Below, piece by piece: positions 49,550 through 56,802 of a stretch of DNA of 56,802 nt; position 1 is the first letter of the stretch, and every line of letters begins with the position of its first letter. Both the position numbers and the translations under genes were made by a program. Location: positions 1 through 56,802 of the forward strand of contig JBGSOG010000066.1 of NCBI GenBank assembly GCA_041739225.1, read 5' to 3'. The DNA is from BOKV01 sp041739225. Lineage in GTDB: Bacteria; Pseudomonadota; Alphaproteobacteria; Rhizobiales; Rhizobiaceae. The notes under the pieces are model-generated. The model was not told where the DNA came from. It did no database searches and saw nothing but the letters and a program-made list of their open reading frames with translations.

Positions 49550-50248
49550 CTAGTCCTGACCCAAGCCGTCCCATTGGCTGAATGCCTCAATGGTTGCCGG
49601 CAGCAGCAAATGGCTGGCAATTACAGTCTCGGCACCGGCATCACTCAACTTTTCTGCATGCTGCGGGTAGGTGTGCTTGCCACCCGTGAACCCGATCACC
49701 CGCGCTCCGGCGCGCTTTGCAGCCACCACCCCGTGTGTTGAATCCTCGATCACTACCGTCTGGCGACCCGAAACGCCAAATTCACGCATGCCATGCAGAA
49801 AAATATCGGGGGCAGGCTTTGGGGCGGGCGGGTTGAGGTCCTTGGCCGAGAACACATAAGGCCGGAACGCATCGTGAAGGCCTGTCTTTTTCAGCATAAG
49901 TTCCAGCCGCTTTGGCCCTGAGTTCGAGCAGATGCAGCGGGGCAGGCCGATCCGGTCAAGTGCATGGGCGATCCCGGCAATTGCCTCGATTTCCCGTTCC
50001 AGAATTTCATCAAGTTCGCGTTCGACTTGTTTGTAAAAGCCTTCGGGCAGCCTTCGACCAAGTTCTTCCTCGATTTCGTGCGATATTTTTTCTCCGGTCA
50101 TTCCGGCAAAACGGCCCGAAAACTCGGTCACCGACAATTCAAATCCTTGTTCGCCATAGCGGCGCGATTCATGGCGTGCAGCCAGATACTCTGAATCCAC
50201 CAGCACGCCATCGCAATCGAATATCACCAGCTTGATTTCGGACATCAT
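49550..50248 (-). CDS. HAD family hydrolase, phosphatase/phosphoglucomutase-like
   Basis: A 232-aa HAD hydrolase of subfamily IA. Motif I is IFDCDGVLVDSE, motif II ICSNSGPKRL, motif III the Lys of DLNPPAPKPAPDIFL and motif IV VVIEDSTHGVVAAKRAG. The cap domain suits small phosphate esters; the exact substrate cannot be read from sequence (beta-phosphoglucomutase or phosphoglycolate-phosphatase-like proteins share these motifs). Tandem ATGs at 50248 and 50245 are both possible. It converges with the lipoprotein gene, two bases apart, and is divergent from ccrM. Confidence 0.9.
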   Translation of the reverse strand: MMSEIKLVIFDCDGVLVDSEYLAARHESRRYGEQGFELSVTEFSGRFAGMTGEKISHEIEEELGRRLPEGFYKQVERELDEILEREIEAIAGIAHALDRIGLPRCICSNSGPKRLELMLKKTGLHDAFRPYVFSAKDLNPPAPKPAPDIFLHGMREFGVSGRQTVVIEDSTHGVVAAKRAGARVIGFTGGKHTYPQHAEKLSDAGAETVIASHLLLPATIEAFSQWDGLGQD

Positions 50249-50452
50249 GTTGTTCCGGTTTGTCAGGAAAGGCCGCTGACTAACAGATGCATCGCCCGCC
50301 GAAAAGGCATGGGCCGCGCTGCCAGGCAATTAACCCGTCTTGCAATTGCTTCCGCACAAATTGCTGCAATTCATCCAAACGCCTTAACCCTTAATTCACC
50401 TCGCTGGGTAACCATCGCAGCAGGTTTTTTGTCCTGCGTAACCTGGTGAAAC

Positions 50453-51598
50453 ATGAGCGTTCTGAGTTTGGCGGATGTCGGTTCCGCCCAAAACCGCGGC
50501 AATGCCGCACCGGCCTCTCTCGTCGATACGATTATCAAGGGCGATTGCGTCTCGGCAATGTCGCGCATGCCGGAAGGCTCGGTCGATGCTATTTTTGCCG
50601 ACCCTCCATACAATCTGCAACTTGAAGGCACGCTGCATCGCCCGGACCAATCCAAGGTGGATGCAGTGGATGACGACTGGGACAAGTTCCAGGATTTTGC
50701 CGCCTATGACGCCTTTACCAGGGCCTGGTTGCTGGCGGCAAAGCGGGTGCTCAAGCCCAATGGAACGATCTGGGTGATCGGTTCCTACCACAACATATTC
50801 CGTGTCGGCTCCATCCTGCAGGATCTTGGCTACTGGGTTCTCAATGATGTGGTCTGGCGCAAGGCCAATCCCATGCCCAATTTCCGTGGCCGCAGGTTTA
50901 CCAATGCCCACGAAACCTTGATCTGGGCCTCGCGCGACCAGAATGCCAAAAATTACACCTTCAATTATGAAGCCATGAAAATGGCCAATGACGAAGTACA
51001 GATGCGCTCGGACTGGCTTTTCCCGATCTGCACCGGATCAGAGCGCCTGAAAGACACCAATGGCGTCAAGGCCCATCCGACACAAAAGCCGGAAGCGCTT
51101 TTGCACCGTGTGTTGATGAGCTCGACCAAAGCTGGCGATGTCATCCTCGACCCGTTCTTTGGCACCGGCACCACCGGCGCGGTCGCCAAGCGTCTGGGGC
51201 GGCATTTCATCGGCATAGAACGGCAGGATTCCTACATCGAGGCAGCAACCGCCCGCATTGCTGCAATAGATGTTGTTTCCGGGCCTGTCCTTGCGGTGAC
51301 CACCAGCAAGCGCGCTGAACCGCGTGTTGCCTTTGGCGCCTTGGTCGAAAACGGCATGATCCCGGCTGGAACCATCCTGACCGACACAAAACAGCGTTAT
51401 CGTGCGGTTGTGCGACTGGACGGGTCGCTGCAAATGGATGGCAACGCAGCTTCCATCCACCGCATGGGCGCGATGGCGCAGGGCCTTGATGCCTGCAATG
51501 GCTGGACATTCTGGCACACGCTTGACGGCAACGCGCTTGTGCCGATCGACGAGGTCCGCACCCGTTATAGGGCAGATACTGCCGCTGCCGGTGCGTAA
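50453..51598 (+). CDS. ccrM: cell-cycle adenine DNA methyltransferase (GANTC)
   Basis: Orphan beta-class N6-adenine methyltransferase that modifies GANTC and couples replication to transcription in alphaproteobacteria. The 381-aa protein has the catalytic DPPY at residues 50-53 before the SAM-binding FGTGTT at 236-241, the beta-class order. The CcrM-specific C-terminal domain (about residues 275-375, IPAGTILTDTKQRYRA and ACNGWTFWHTLDG) is present. No restriction enzyme gene is adjacent. Two TTAA boxes lie upstream (50384-50387, 50391-50394) three bases apart, not the seven-base spacing of a CtrA site. Its 3' end overlaps the opposing HAD gene by 34 bp. Confidence 0.96.
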   Translation: MSVLSLADVGSAQNRGNAAPASLVDTIIKGDCVSAMSRMPEGSVDAIFADPPYNLQLEGTLHRPDQSKVDAVDDDWDKFQDFAAYDAFTRAWLLAAKRVLKPNGTIWVIGSYHNIFRVGSILQDLGYWVLNDVVWRKANPMPNFRGRRFTNAHETLIWASRDQNAKNYTFNYEAMKMANDEVQMRSDWLFPICTGSERLKDTNGVKAHPTQKPEALLHRVLMSSTKAGDVILDPFFGTGTTGAVAKRLGRHFIGIERQDSYIEAATARIAAIDVVSGPVLAVTTSKRAEPRVAFGALVENGMIPAGTILTDTKQRYRAVVRLDGSLQMDGNAASIHRMGAMAQGLDACNGWTFWHTLDGNALVPIDEVRTRYRADTAAAGA

Positions 51599-52197
51599 AA
51601 ACCAAAGCTTGCCAAATCCGCGCGCAATTGCGCTGGTTCGGTGAACAATACGGCCTGCCATCCGGCTGCGATTGCGCCGTCAACGTTCTTTGAGCTATCG
51701 TCGATAAACAAAGTGGCCGAGGGTTCAAGCCCGAACGCCTTTGCATGGGTTTCATAGATTTCCCGTTGCGGCTTCAACAGGCCGATTTCGCCAGAAACCG
51801 TGACGCCACGGCTCTCATTGAGGAAATCGAACCTCGCTTGCGCCTCGACAAAAGTGTCGGCCGCAAAGTTGGTCAACAATGTCACATCGTGACCTTCGGC
51901 GATAAGCCAGCGAAGCAGCAAAACGCTGTCGTCAATTGCGTGCGGCACCATCATGTGCCAGTTGCGGCGCCAGGCCCGGATCAAGGTTTCCTTTTGCGGA
52001 TGATTGGAAATCAGCAACGCTTCCGCTTCTTCCCAGCTTCGCCCACGGTCCTGCTCAATGTTCCACTCCGGTGTGCAGACATTTGCCAGGAAATGCCTGC
52101 GTTCCTCCGCATCAGGAATGTGTTCAAGGTATGCAAGCTCCGGATCGTAGTGAAGCAAGACTTTTCCGATGTCGAACACTATGTGGCGGATGGTCAT
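51565..52197 (-). CDS. HAD family hydrolase, subfamily IA
   Basis: A 210-aa HAD phosphatase or haloacid-dehalogenase-like enzyme. Motif I is VFDIGKVLLHYDPE, in which the second Asp of the phosphatase DxD motif is replaced by Gly (DIGKV), as in a known group of HAD-IA proteins. Motif II is TLLTNF, motif III the Lys in GLLKPQREIY and motif IV FIDDSSKNVDGA. The start ATG overlaps the mutY stop by three shared bases (ATGA), so it is co-translated with mutY, as in other rhizobia. The last 11 codons overlap the ccrM 3' end. Confidence 0.88.
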   Translation of the reverse strand: MTIRHIVFDIGKVLLHYDPELAYLEHIPDAEERRHFLANVCTPEWNIEQDRGRSWEEAEALLISNHPQKETLIRAWRRNWHMMVPHAIDDSVLLLRWLIAEGHDVTLLTNFAADTFVEAQARFDFLNESRGVTVSGEIGLLKPQREIYETHAKAFGLEPSATLFIDDSSKNVDGAIAAGWQAVLFTEPAQLRADLASFGFYAPAAAVSAL

Positions 52198-53297
52198 GAT
52201 TTGCGGCCCTTTGCCGGGTTGATTCGGGTAAATGACGTTCCAATAGCGCAATCAATGACTTTTTTCATGACTGTCGGGAGCGCTTCGCCAGACAGTGTTT
52301 CGTCACCCGCCCACCAGCCGGGGAGGGGAATGGCTTCAATGCCTTCCAGCGCCCATACTTCAAGTTCCAGATCGAAATGCGTGAAACTGTGACTGATTTT
52401 GCCTCTCGCCAGCCAATTTCCCTTTACAGGCGCGCTTGCTGCGCCCGTTGCGCCGTCGGCGCGAACCGACCAATTCGTGGTTGGCACTGCTGTCATCCCG
52501 CCAAGCAGGCCTCTGGCGTCGCGTCGTTGCAGAAAAACCTCGGCTTTGCTGTTCATGATCACGAAAGCTGCGCCAACTCGGGCAGGTTTTTTGGATTTTG
52601 CAAGTTTCCGCGGGAATTCCTGGGCGATTCCCTCCTGCGCCGCCAGACAGGACTGTGCCAGCGGGCAAAGCGGACATGCCGGTTTTCGCGGCGAACAAAG
52701 CGTCGCACCCAGATCCATGGTGGCCTGCGCAAAATCGCCAGGTCTGTCGCGGGACAGCATTTGCGAGACTAACCGGCGAACGGTCTCCTTGCCTTGCGGC
52801 ATCGGCTCTTCGATCAGGAAAAGCCGCGAGAAAACCCGCTCAACATTCCCGTCAACTACCGCCACCGGTTCGTCAAAGGCGATCGAGGCCATGGCTGCTG
52901 CCGTATAGGGACCAATGCCCGGCAGGGCAGCAAGCCCATTTGCCGTCTGAGGGAAGTGCCCGCCGAATTCGTGCCAAACAGTTTCAGCGCATTTCTTCAG
53001 GTTTCTGGCCCGCGAATAATAGCCCAGCCCGGCCCATGCTTTCATCACATCGTCGTCAGGAGCCAGCGCCAGATCCTTTATTGTTGGCCATTTCTGCAGA
53101 AAATCGAGAAAATATGCGACCACGGTGCTTACTTGTGTTTGCTGCAACATGACTTCCGACAGCCAGACGTGGTAAGGATCAGGCTTGACACCGGTTTTCC
53201 GCAAAGCGGGCGCCACCCGCCACGGCATGTTCCGTGCGTGACGGTCGTACCATCCTAGCAGGGTGCTTGCAGTCGGAATGGGTTCAGGGTTTTTCAT
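52194..53297 (-). CDS. mutY: A/G-specific adenine glycosylase
   Basis: Removes adenine mispaired with 8-oxoguanine. The 367-aa protein has the HhH-GPD core with LPGIGPYTAAAM, catalytic E48 (LSEVMLQQTQV) and D149 (VVDGNVERV), and the 4Fe-4S loop C201-x6-C208-x2-C211-x5-C217. A C-terminal NUDIX-like domain (PARVGAAFVIMNSKAEVFLQRRDARG-type region) recognises 8-oxoG. The ATG at 53297 fits the family; the frame stays open far upstream, across the divergent DUF721 gene, but without homology. It is coupled to the HAD hydrolase downstream. Confidence 0.96.
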   Translation of the reverse strand: MKNPEPIPTASTLLGWYDRHARNMPWRVAPALRKTGVKPDPYHVWLSEVMLQQTQVSTVVAYFLDFLQKWPTIKDLALAPDDDVMKAWAGLGYYSRARNLKKCAETVWHEFGGHFPQTANGLAALPGIGPYTAAAMASIAFDEPVAVVDGNVERVFSRLFLIEEPMPQGKETVRRLVSQMLSRDRPGDFAQATMDLGATLCSPRKPACPLCPLAQSCLAAQEGIAQEFPRKLAKSKKPARVGAAFVIMNSKAEVFLQRRDARGLLGGMTAVPTTNWSVRADGATGAASAPVKGNWLARGKISHSFTHFDLELEVWALEGIEAIPLPGWWAGDETLSGEALPTVMKKVIDCAIGTSFTRINPAKGRKS

Positions 53298-53320
53298 GGC
53301 GACCAACGACAGGATTGTCA

Positions 53321-53334
53321 GCTTGAAATCAAGC
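53321..53334. promoter_or_regulatory. palindrome in the mutY/DUF721 divergent region
   Basis: GCTTGA-AA-TCAAGC is a perfect 14-bp palindrome in the 60-bp gap between two divergent starts. It could be an operator serving either gene; no regulator family is suggested by the sequence. Confidence 0.3.
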
Positions 53335-53357
53335 GCAGCCGATACGGATTGCAAGCG

Positions 53358-53894
53358 ATGAGCGCCAAACCGGACGATTGGCGCAAGGAACGCATGCGCG
53401 TTGCACGGCCGGTGTCGGAACTTGCGGCGAAGGTACTTGAACCTGTGATTGCCCGCCGCGCCGGGATGCGGATTGACCTTCTGGCAGCGTGGGCTGATTT
53501 GGTCGGGCCATTGCACGCCCAATACACAAGACCTGAAAAAATCATATGGCCAAGGCGGGCCACTGACGAAGACCCGTTTCAACCAGGGCAGTTGGTGGTA
53601 GCTTGTGAAGGCGCACGGGCGGTGCTTTTCCAGCACGAAGTTGATGAAATTCTCTCCCGGCTGAACGTCTATTTCGGCTTTCAGGCGATTGCGCGCATCA
53701 AGATCGTGCAAAAGCCGGTGCTGAGGCTGCGGGAGCGGCCAGCAATGCTTGAACAGCGGCTTGAGCCGGTGCAGGCGAACCGGCTGGCGGGAATTTTGGA
53801 CAAGGTGGGCGATGATAAACTGCGCCAAAGCCTTGCACGCCTTGGCAAGGGAGTTATGTCCAAGGCAGCCCGCGCCAGGGCTGCCCCCAAGTGA
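53358..53894 (+). CDS. DUF721 (DciA-like) protein
   Basis: A 178-aa basic protein with the DUF721 domain in its N-terminal half (ELAAKVLEPVIARRAGMRIDLLAAWADLVG, LVVACEGARAVLFQHEVDEIL). DUF721 includes DciA, the ancestral loader of the replicative helicase DnaB; this rhizobial form is a plausible DciA but not proven. The C-terminal part is Arg/Leu-rich. The ATG at 53358 is preferred over the TTG at 53349. It is followed by a 152-bp leader before the DsbA-like gene. Confidence 0.85.
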   Translation: MSAKPDDWRKERMRVARPVSELAAKVLEPVIARRAGMRIDLLAAWADLVGPLHAQYTRPEKIIWPRRATDEDPFQPGQLVVACEGARAVLFQHEVDEILSRLNVYFGFQAIARIKIVQKPVLRLRERPAMLEQRLEPVQANRLAGILDKVGDDKLRQSLARLGKGVMSKAARARAAPK

Positions 53895-53914
53895 ATCTCA
53901 ATTTGAACACTCTG

Positions 53915-53929
53915 TTCAGGCGCGGTTCG
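53915..53929 (+). promoter_or_regulatory. LexA-type SOS box candidate
   Basis: GTTCAGGCGCGGTTC is an exact match to the alphaproteobacterial LexA direct-repeat consensus GTTC-N7-GTTC (family knowledge). It overlaps an inverted repeat TGAAC-N5-GTTCA (53905-53919). It lies 118 bases before the DsbA-like start, between DUF721 and the dsbA-smc pair. With only eight fixed bases, chance occurrence in a window this size is expected once or twice. Confidence 0.3.
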
Positions 53930-53964
53930 GCTGCACCATTGTAACGATGATTTTATTACCGATG

Positions 53965-53991
53965 GTGGCCATGCCACAATTTCTGTGGCAT
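53965..53991 (+). other. two mutually exclusive hairpins in the dsbA leader
   Basis: GTGGC (53965-53969) can pair with GCCAC (53973-53977); alternatively ATGCCACA (53971-53978) pairs perfectly with TGTGGCAT (53984-53991) around ATTTC. The same GCCAC is used in both, so the folds exclude each other. The structure lies 55 bases before the DsbA-like ATG. It may simply be a DUF721 terminator, but no T-run follows. Confidence 0.4.
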
Positions 53992-54046
53992 TTGCAGGGC
54001 ATGAAAATTGACGTTCTTGCTTCCCACCTTGAAAGGTAGTGTTTTT

Positions 54047-54691
54047 ATGAAACTTGACCGCCGCTTTGCCATCAAACTGGCTGCAGGCCTTGCTGTTCTG
54101 GCTTCAGCCGTGACGTTTTCCGGGCTGGTTGCCTCGCCGGCGAAGGCGCAGTCTGCGCTGAAACTGATGGAGCCACAGGCACTGCCCGACATGGTGATGG
54201 GGGACCCGGCAGCAAAAGTCACAATCGTCGAGTACTCGTCGATGACTTGCCCGCATTGCGCAAATTTCCACGCAAATACGCTTCCCGGCCTCAAGGAAAA
54301 ATACATCGACACCGGCAAGGTAAAGCTGGTTTTCCGCGAATTTCCGTTTGATCCGCGCGCTGCCGCAGCGTTCATGCTCGCCCGTTGCGCCCCGGAAGGT
54401 CAATATTTTCCGATGGTCGATGTGCTCTACAAGCAGCAGCAAGTGTGGGCAACAGCCAAGGATGCGCGCGAACCAATGCTCCAAATTGCCAAACTGGCAG
54501 GTTTTACACAGGAGTCATTCGAGGCATGCTTGAAAAATCAGGAACTGCTGGACAAGGTCAGGGCAGTTTTTGACAAAGCGGCAAAGGAATACGGCGTTGA
54601 GTCGACGCCGACGTTCTTCATCAATGGCGAAAAGCACACAGGAGCCCTGTCGCTCGAGGAAATGTCGAAAATCATCGACAAAAACCTCTGA
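54047..54691 (+). CDS. DsbA family thiol-disulfide oxidoreductase
   Basis: A 214-aa exported protein with a signal peptide (RRFAIKLAAGLAVLASA...KAQS). The thioredoxin-like domain has the active site C68-P-H-C71 in SSMTCPHCANFH and the cis-Pro loop in VESTPTFFINGE. It matches the DsbA-like oxidoreductases next to smc in rhizobia, similar to BdbD/DSBA-type, predicted to form disulfides in periplasmic proteins. AAAGG lies ten bases before the ATG at 54047; an earlier ATG at 54001 or 54008-frame start lacks homology. It lies 84 bp upstream of smc. Confidence 0.93.
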   Translation: MKLDRRFAIKLAAGLAVLASAVTFSGLVASPAKAQSALKLMEPQALPDMVMGDPAAKVTIVEYSSMTCPHCANFHANTLPGLKEKYIDTGKVKLVFREFPFDPRAAAAFMLARCAPEGQYFPMVDVLYKQQQVWATAKDAREPMLQIAKLAGFTQESFEACLKNQELLDKVRAVFDKAAKEYGVESTPTFFINGEKHTGALSLEEMSKIIDKNL

Positions 54692-54775
54692 GCGCCGATT
54701 TGGCGTCGCATCAGGCATTCCGGCCTGCTGCGTGACGCTTTTGCACGCTGTATATTTGGCTGAAGGGGCGCGGCT

Positions 54776-56802
54776 GTGAAGTTCAACAAGCTGCGCCTTT
54801 TGGGTTTCAAATCTTTCGTTGAGCCAACAGAGTTCCTCATCGAGCAGGGCCTTACTGGCGTGGTCGGGCCAAATGGATGCGGCAAGTCCAACCTCGTTGA
54901 AGCGTTGCGCTGGGTGATGGGCGAAAGCTCGTACAAGAACATGCGCGCTTCGGGCATGGATGATGTGATCTTTTCCGGTTCCGGCAACCGACCCGCCCGC
55001 AACACTGCGGAAGTCGGCCTTTTTCTCGACAATTCGGCGCGTACAGCCCCCGCCGCTTTCAACGATGCAGATGAATTGCAGGTCACTCGCCGCATCGAGC
55101 GTGAATCAGGTTCAGCATACCGGATCAATGGCAGGGAAGTGCGCGCCAAGGATGTACACCTGCTTTTTGCCGATGCATCGACCGGAGCACGCTCGCCTTC
55201 CATGGTCGGACAGGGTCGGATCGGGGAGCTGATCTCGGCGAAGCCGCAGGCGCGCCGTGCGCTTCTGGAAGAGGCTGCCGGTATTTCCGGACTGCATACC
55301 CGCCGCCATGAAGCAGAATTGCGGCTTCGCGCTGCCGAGCAGAATTTGGAGCGGGTGGAAGACGTGCTGGCGCAAATGGACCAGCAGATCGAGAACCTGA
55401 AACGCCAGGCACGGCAGGCCAACCGCTATCGCACACTTTCAGCAGATATCCGGCGCTCTGAGGCGCTGCTGTTCCATTTGCGCTGGTCGGCGGCAAAATC
55501 GGCCGAATCCGAAGCGCAAAGCGCGCTTTCAGCTGCTGCCCTTGAAGCCGGAAAGAAAGCCGAAGCGCAGGCGCAAGCGGCCAGGGAACAAGCCATCCTC
55601 GCATCGAAATTGCCGGACCAGCGCGATGCCGAGGCAAAAGCTGCCGCTGCCTTGCAGCGCCTGTCGATTGCCCGCGACCAGCTCGACGCGGAGGTTGCGC
55701 GGCTCAAGTCGCGCCATCAGGAACTGGAACAACGCATTGTTCAGTTGGACGCGGATTTGGCCCGCGAACAAGCGATGATGGCCGACAACGCCGCGATCAT
55801 TGAACGGCTGGCCGACGAAGCGGAACTGTTGCGCGGCGAAACCGCCAATTCCGGCGTCCGCGTCGAGGCAAGCAAGGCTTTGCTTGCCGCCGCCCAGCAA
55901 GTGGTTACCGACAGCGAAAACGGCTTTGCCGAACTTACCGCAACAGCGGCGCAGGAACGTACCCGCAAGGCGCAGTTTGAAAAAACCCTGCGCGAGGCCA
56001 ATGAGCGCGGGCGGCGCACTGCCGAGCAATTGCAGCGCATAGAGGCTGATCTTGCCGATGTGACGCGGCAGATCGCGGCGCTGGATGGAACATCGGAACG
56101 CCGCGAACGGGTGGAGATGCTGGAAAAGCGTGCTGAGGATGTCGAGGCCGATACACTTGCAGCCGAGCAGGAACTGGAAAACGCCCGCCTTTCCGAGCAG
56201 GAATTGCGAAAACCGCTGGCTGTCGCAGAATCCGTCGTCAACCAGATCGAAACCGAAGCACGCACGCTCAACCGCATCCTCAATCAGGGCGGACAAGATC
56301 TGTTTCCGGCCATTGTCGAGCGCATCCGCGTCGACCGTGGTTACGAAATGGCCCTTGGCGCAGCCCTTGGCGAAGACCTTGATGTGCCGCTGGACCCGTC
56401 TGCACCCGCATATTGGAGCAGGATTGAAGCTTCCAATGACGCGCCATTGCCGCTGGGCGTCGTGTCTTTGGCCAGCCATGTCAATGCGCCGCCGGAACTG
56501 GCGCGGCGCCTTGCGCAAACCGGCATCGTGACGCGCGAAGAAGGATCGCAATTCGCCGCCGCACTGCAGCCTGGGCAGGTTTTGGTGACCAAAGACGGCG
56601 ATGTCTGGCGGTGGGACGGATATGTCGCAGGCGCCGAAGCGCCCACTGCGGCTGCGCAGAAACTGGCACAAAAAAACCGGCTCCTGGAACTGGAACGCGA
56701 GGCTCAAGAAGCCGCCGAGGCTCTTGGCGAGGCCCGCGAGGCCCATGAAACCGTCAAAACCCGCGCCCGCGCCGCAGCAGACGCCGAGCGCGCCGCCCGT
56801 GA
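54776..56802 (+). CDS. smc: chromosome segregation protein SMC, 3' truncated
   Basis: Condensin ATPase that organises and segregates the chromosome. The first 675 codons are present and the frame runs off the window; the remaining coiled coil and C-terminal ATPase half are missing. It begins with GTG, AAGGGG seven bases upstream: MKFNKLRLLGFKSFVEPTEF. Walker A is GPNGCGKSNLVEALRW (about residues 32-47), with the Q-loop region MVGQGRIGELI. A long coiled coil, rich in Ala, Glu and Arg, spans about 170-500, and the hinge about 510-610 (FPAIVERIRVDRGYEMALGAALGEDL region). No stop interrupts the frame. Confidence 0.96.
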   Translation, partial: MKFNKLRLLGFKSFVEPTEFLIEQGLTGVVGPNGCGKSNLVEALRWVMGESSYKNMRASGMDDVIFSGSGNRPARNTAEVGLFLDNSARTAPAAFNDADELQVTRRIERESGSAYRINGREVRAKDVHLLFADASTGARSPSMVGQGRIGELISAKPQARRALLEEAAGISGLHTRRHEAELRLRAAEQNLERVEDVLAQMDQQIENLKRQARQANRYRTLSADIRRSEALLFHLRWSAAKSAESEAQSALSAAALEAGKKAEAQAQAAREQAILASKLPDQRDAEAKAAAALQRLSIARDQLDAEVARLKSRHQELEQRIVQLDADLAREQAMMADNAAIIERLADEAELLRGETANSGVRVEASKALLAAAQQVVTDSENGFAELTATAAQERTRKAQFEKTLREANERGRRTAEQLQRIEADLADVTRQIAALDGTSERRERVEMLEKRAEDVEADTLAAEQELENARLSEQELRKPLAVAESVVNQIETEARTLNRILNQGGQDLFPAIVERIRVDRGYEMALGAALGEDLDVPLDPSAPAYWSRIEASNDAPLPLGVVSLASHVNAPPELARRLAQTGIVTREEGSQFAAALQPGQVLVTKDGDVWRWDGYVAGAEAPTAAAQKLAQKNRLLELEREAQEAAEALGEAREAHETVKTRARAAADAERAAR

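Noticed and set aside
50384..50394. CtrA binding site upstream of ccrM
   Set aside because: The two TTAA boxes are three bases apart; the full CtrA site needs seven. A half-site role cannot be excluded but is not supported.
53298..53828. 177-codon upstream extension of mutY
   Set aside because: It overlaps the divergent DUF721 gene on the opposite strand and lacks homology; MutY homology begins at 53297.

Overview
The window is a 56.8 kb piece of chromosomal core genome from an alphaproteobacterium, most likely a member of the Hyphomicrobiales (Rhizobiales). This rests on a CcrM-type adenine methylase, an invasion-locus-B (IalB) protein, the alphaproteobacterial aa3 oxidase cluster (ctaC-ctaD-ctaB-small coxF-like-ctaG-ctaE), a RibB with a degenerate RibA half, a DUF2207/glyS neighbourhood and many TTG/GTG starts. 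No rRNA, tRNA, CRISPR, transposase or prophage was seen. Both ends cut a gene: a DUF2207 membrane protein on the left and smc on the right.

Layout. 1-5.6 kb: 3' part of the DUF2207 gene, a double-CDGSH iron-sulfur protein, glyS carrying in-frame palindromic insertions, and two small membrane proteins. 5.6-10.1 kb: purD, ubiA, a conserved hypothetical and a GlcD-like FAD oxidase. 10.1-13.7 kb: the tRNA threonylcarbamoyl-AMP synthase, diverging from an acyl-CoA dehydrogenase/enoyl-CoA hydratase pair behind a LiuR-like promoter. 13.8-18.3 kb, minus strand: HDAC-like deacetylase, xseB, SCO protein with a coupled 51-aa membrane peptide, tlyA and a 5-methyluridine RNA methyltransferase. 18.4-24.5 kb: secreted hypotheticals, then ribB, aroC, a histidine phosphatase, fabI and a J-domain protein, all minus strand. 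24.6-30.3 kb: 17-kDa-antigen-like lipoprotein, pdxH, FecR-domain protein, tldD, an MFS exporter and ialB.

30.3-40.1 kb is the respiratory centre. A 385-bp leader with an FNR/FixK-type box precedes ctaC, ctaD, ctaB, a 52-aa coxF-like gene, ctaG and ctaE, closed by a strong hairpin terminator. An L,D-transpeptidase, DUF983, surf1, ispH, thrB and rnhA follow. Oxidase subunits, haem O synthase and two assembly factors (CtaG, Surf1) lie together; a second copper chaperone (SCO) sits 14 kb away. 40.1-50.2 kb: peroxiredoxin, DsbD-N-like protein, YqgE, a membrane GGDEF-EAL protein with a broken GGDEF motif, a thrC/M16 peptidase/GNAT operon, a lipoprotein and a HAD hydrolase. 50.4-56.8 kb: ccrM, a second HAD hydrolase, mutY, DUF721, a DsbA-like oxidoreductase and smc, which are chromosome-maintenance genes in a common rhizobial order.

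The most unusual structure is glyS. The protein is about 825 aa where family members are usually near 700. The excess maps to short self-complementary elements inserted in frame, in two families and partly as inverted pairs. In addition, the first 41 bases of the gene are exactly duplicated 112 bp upstream as a short leader ORF. Nothing here looks like a wholly new multi-gene system; the glyS elements, an inactive-looking GGDEF domain that keeps its inhibitory site, and several candidate operators are the best leads.
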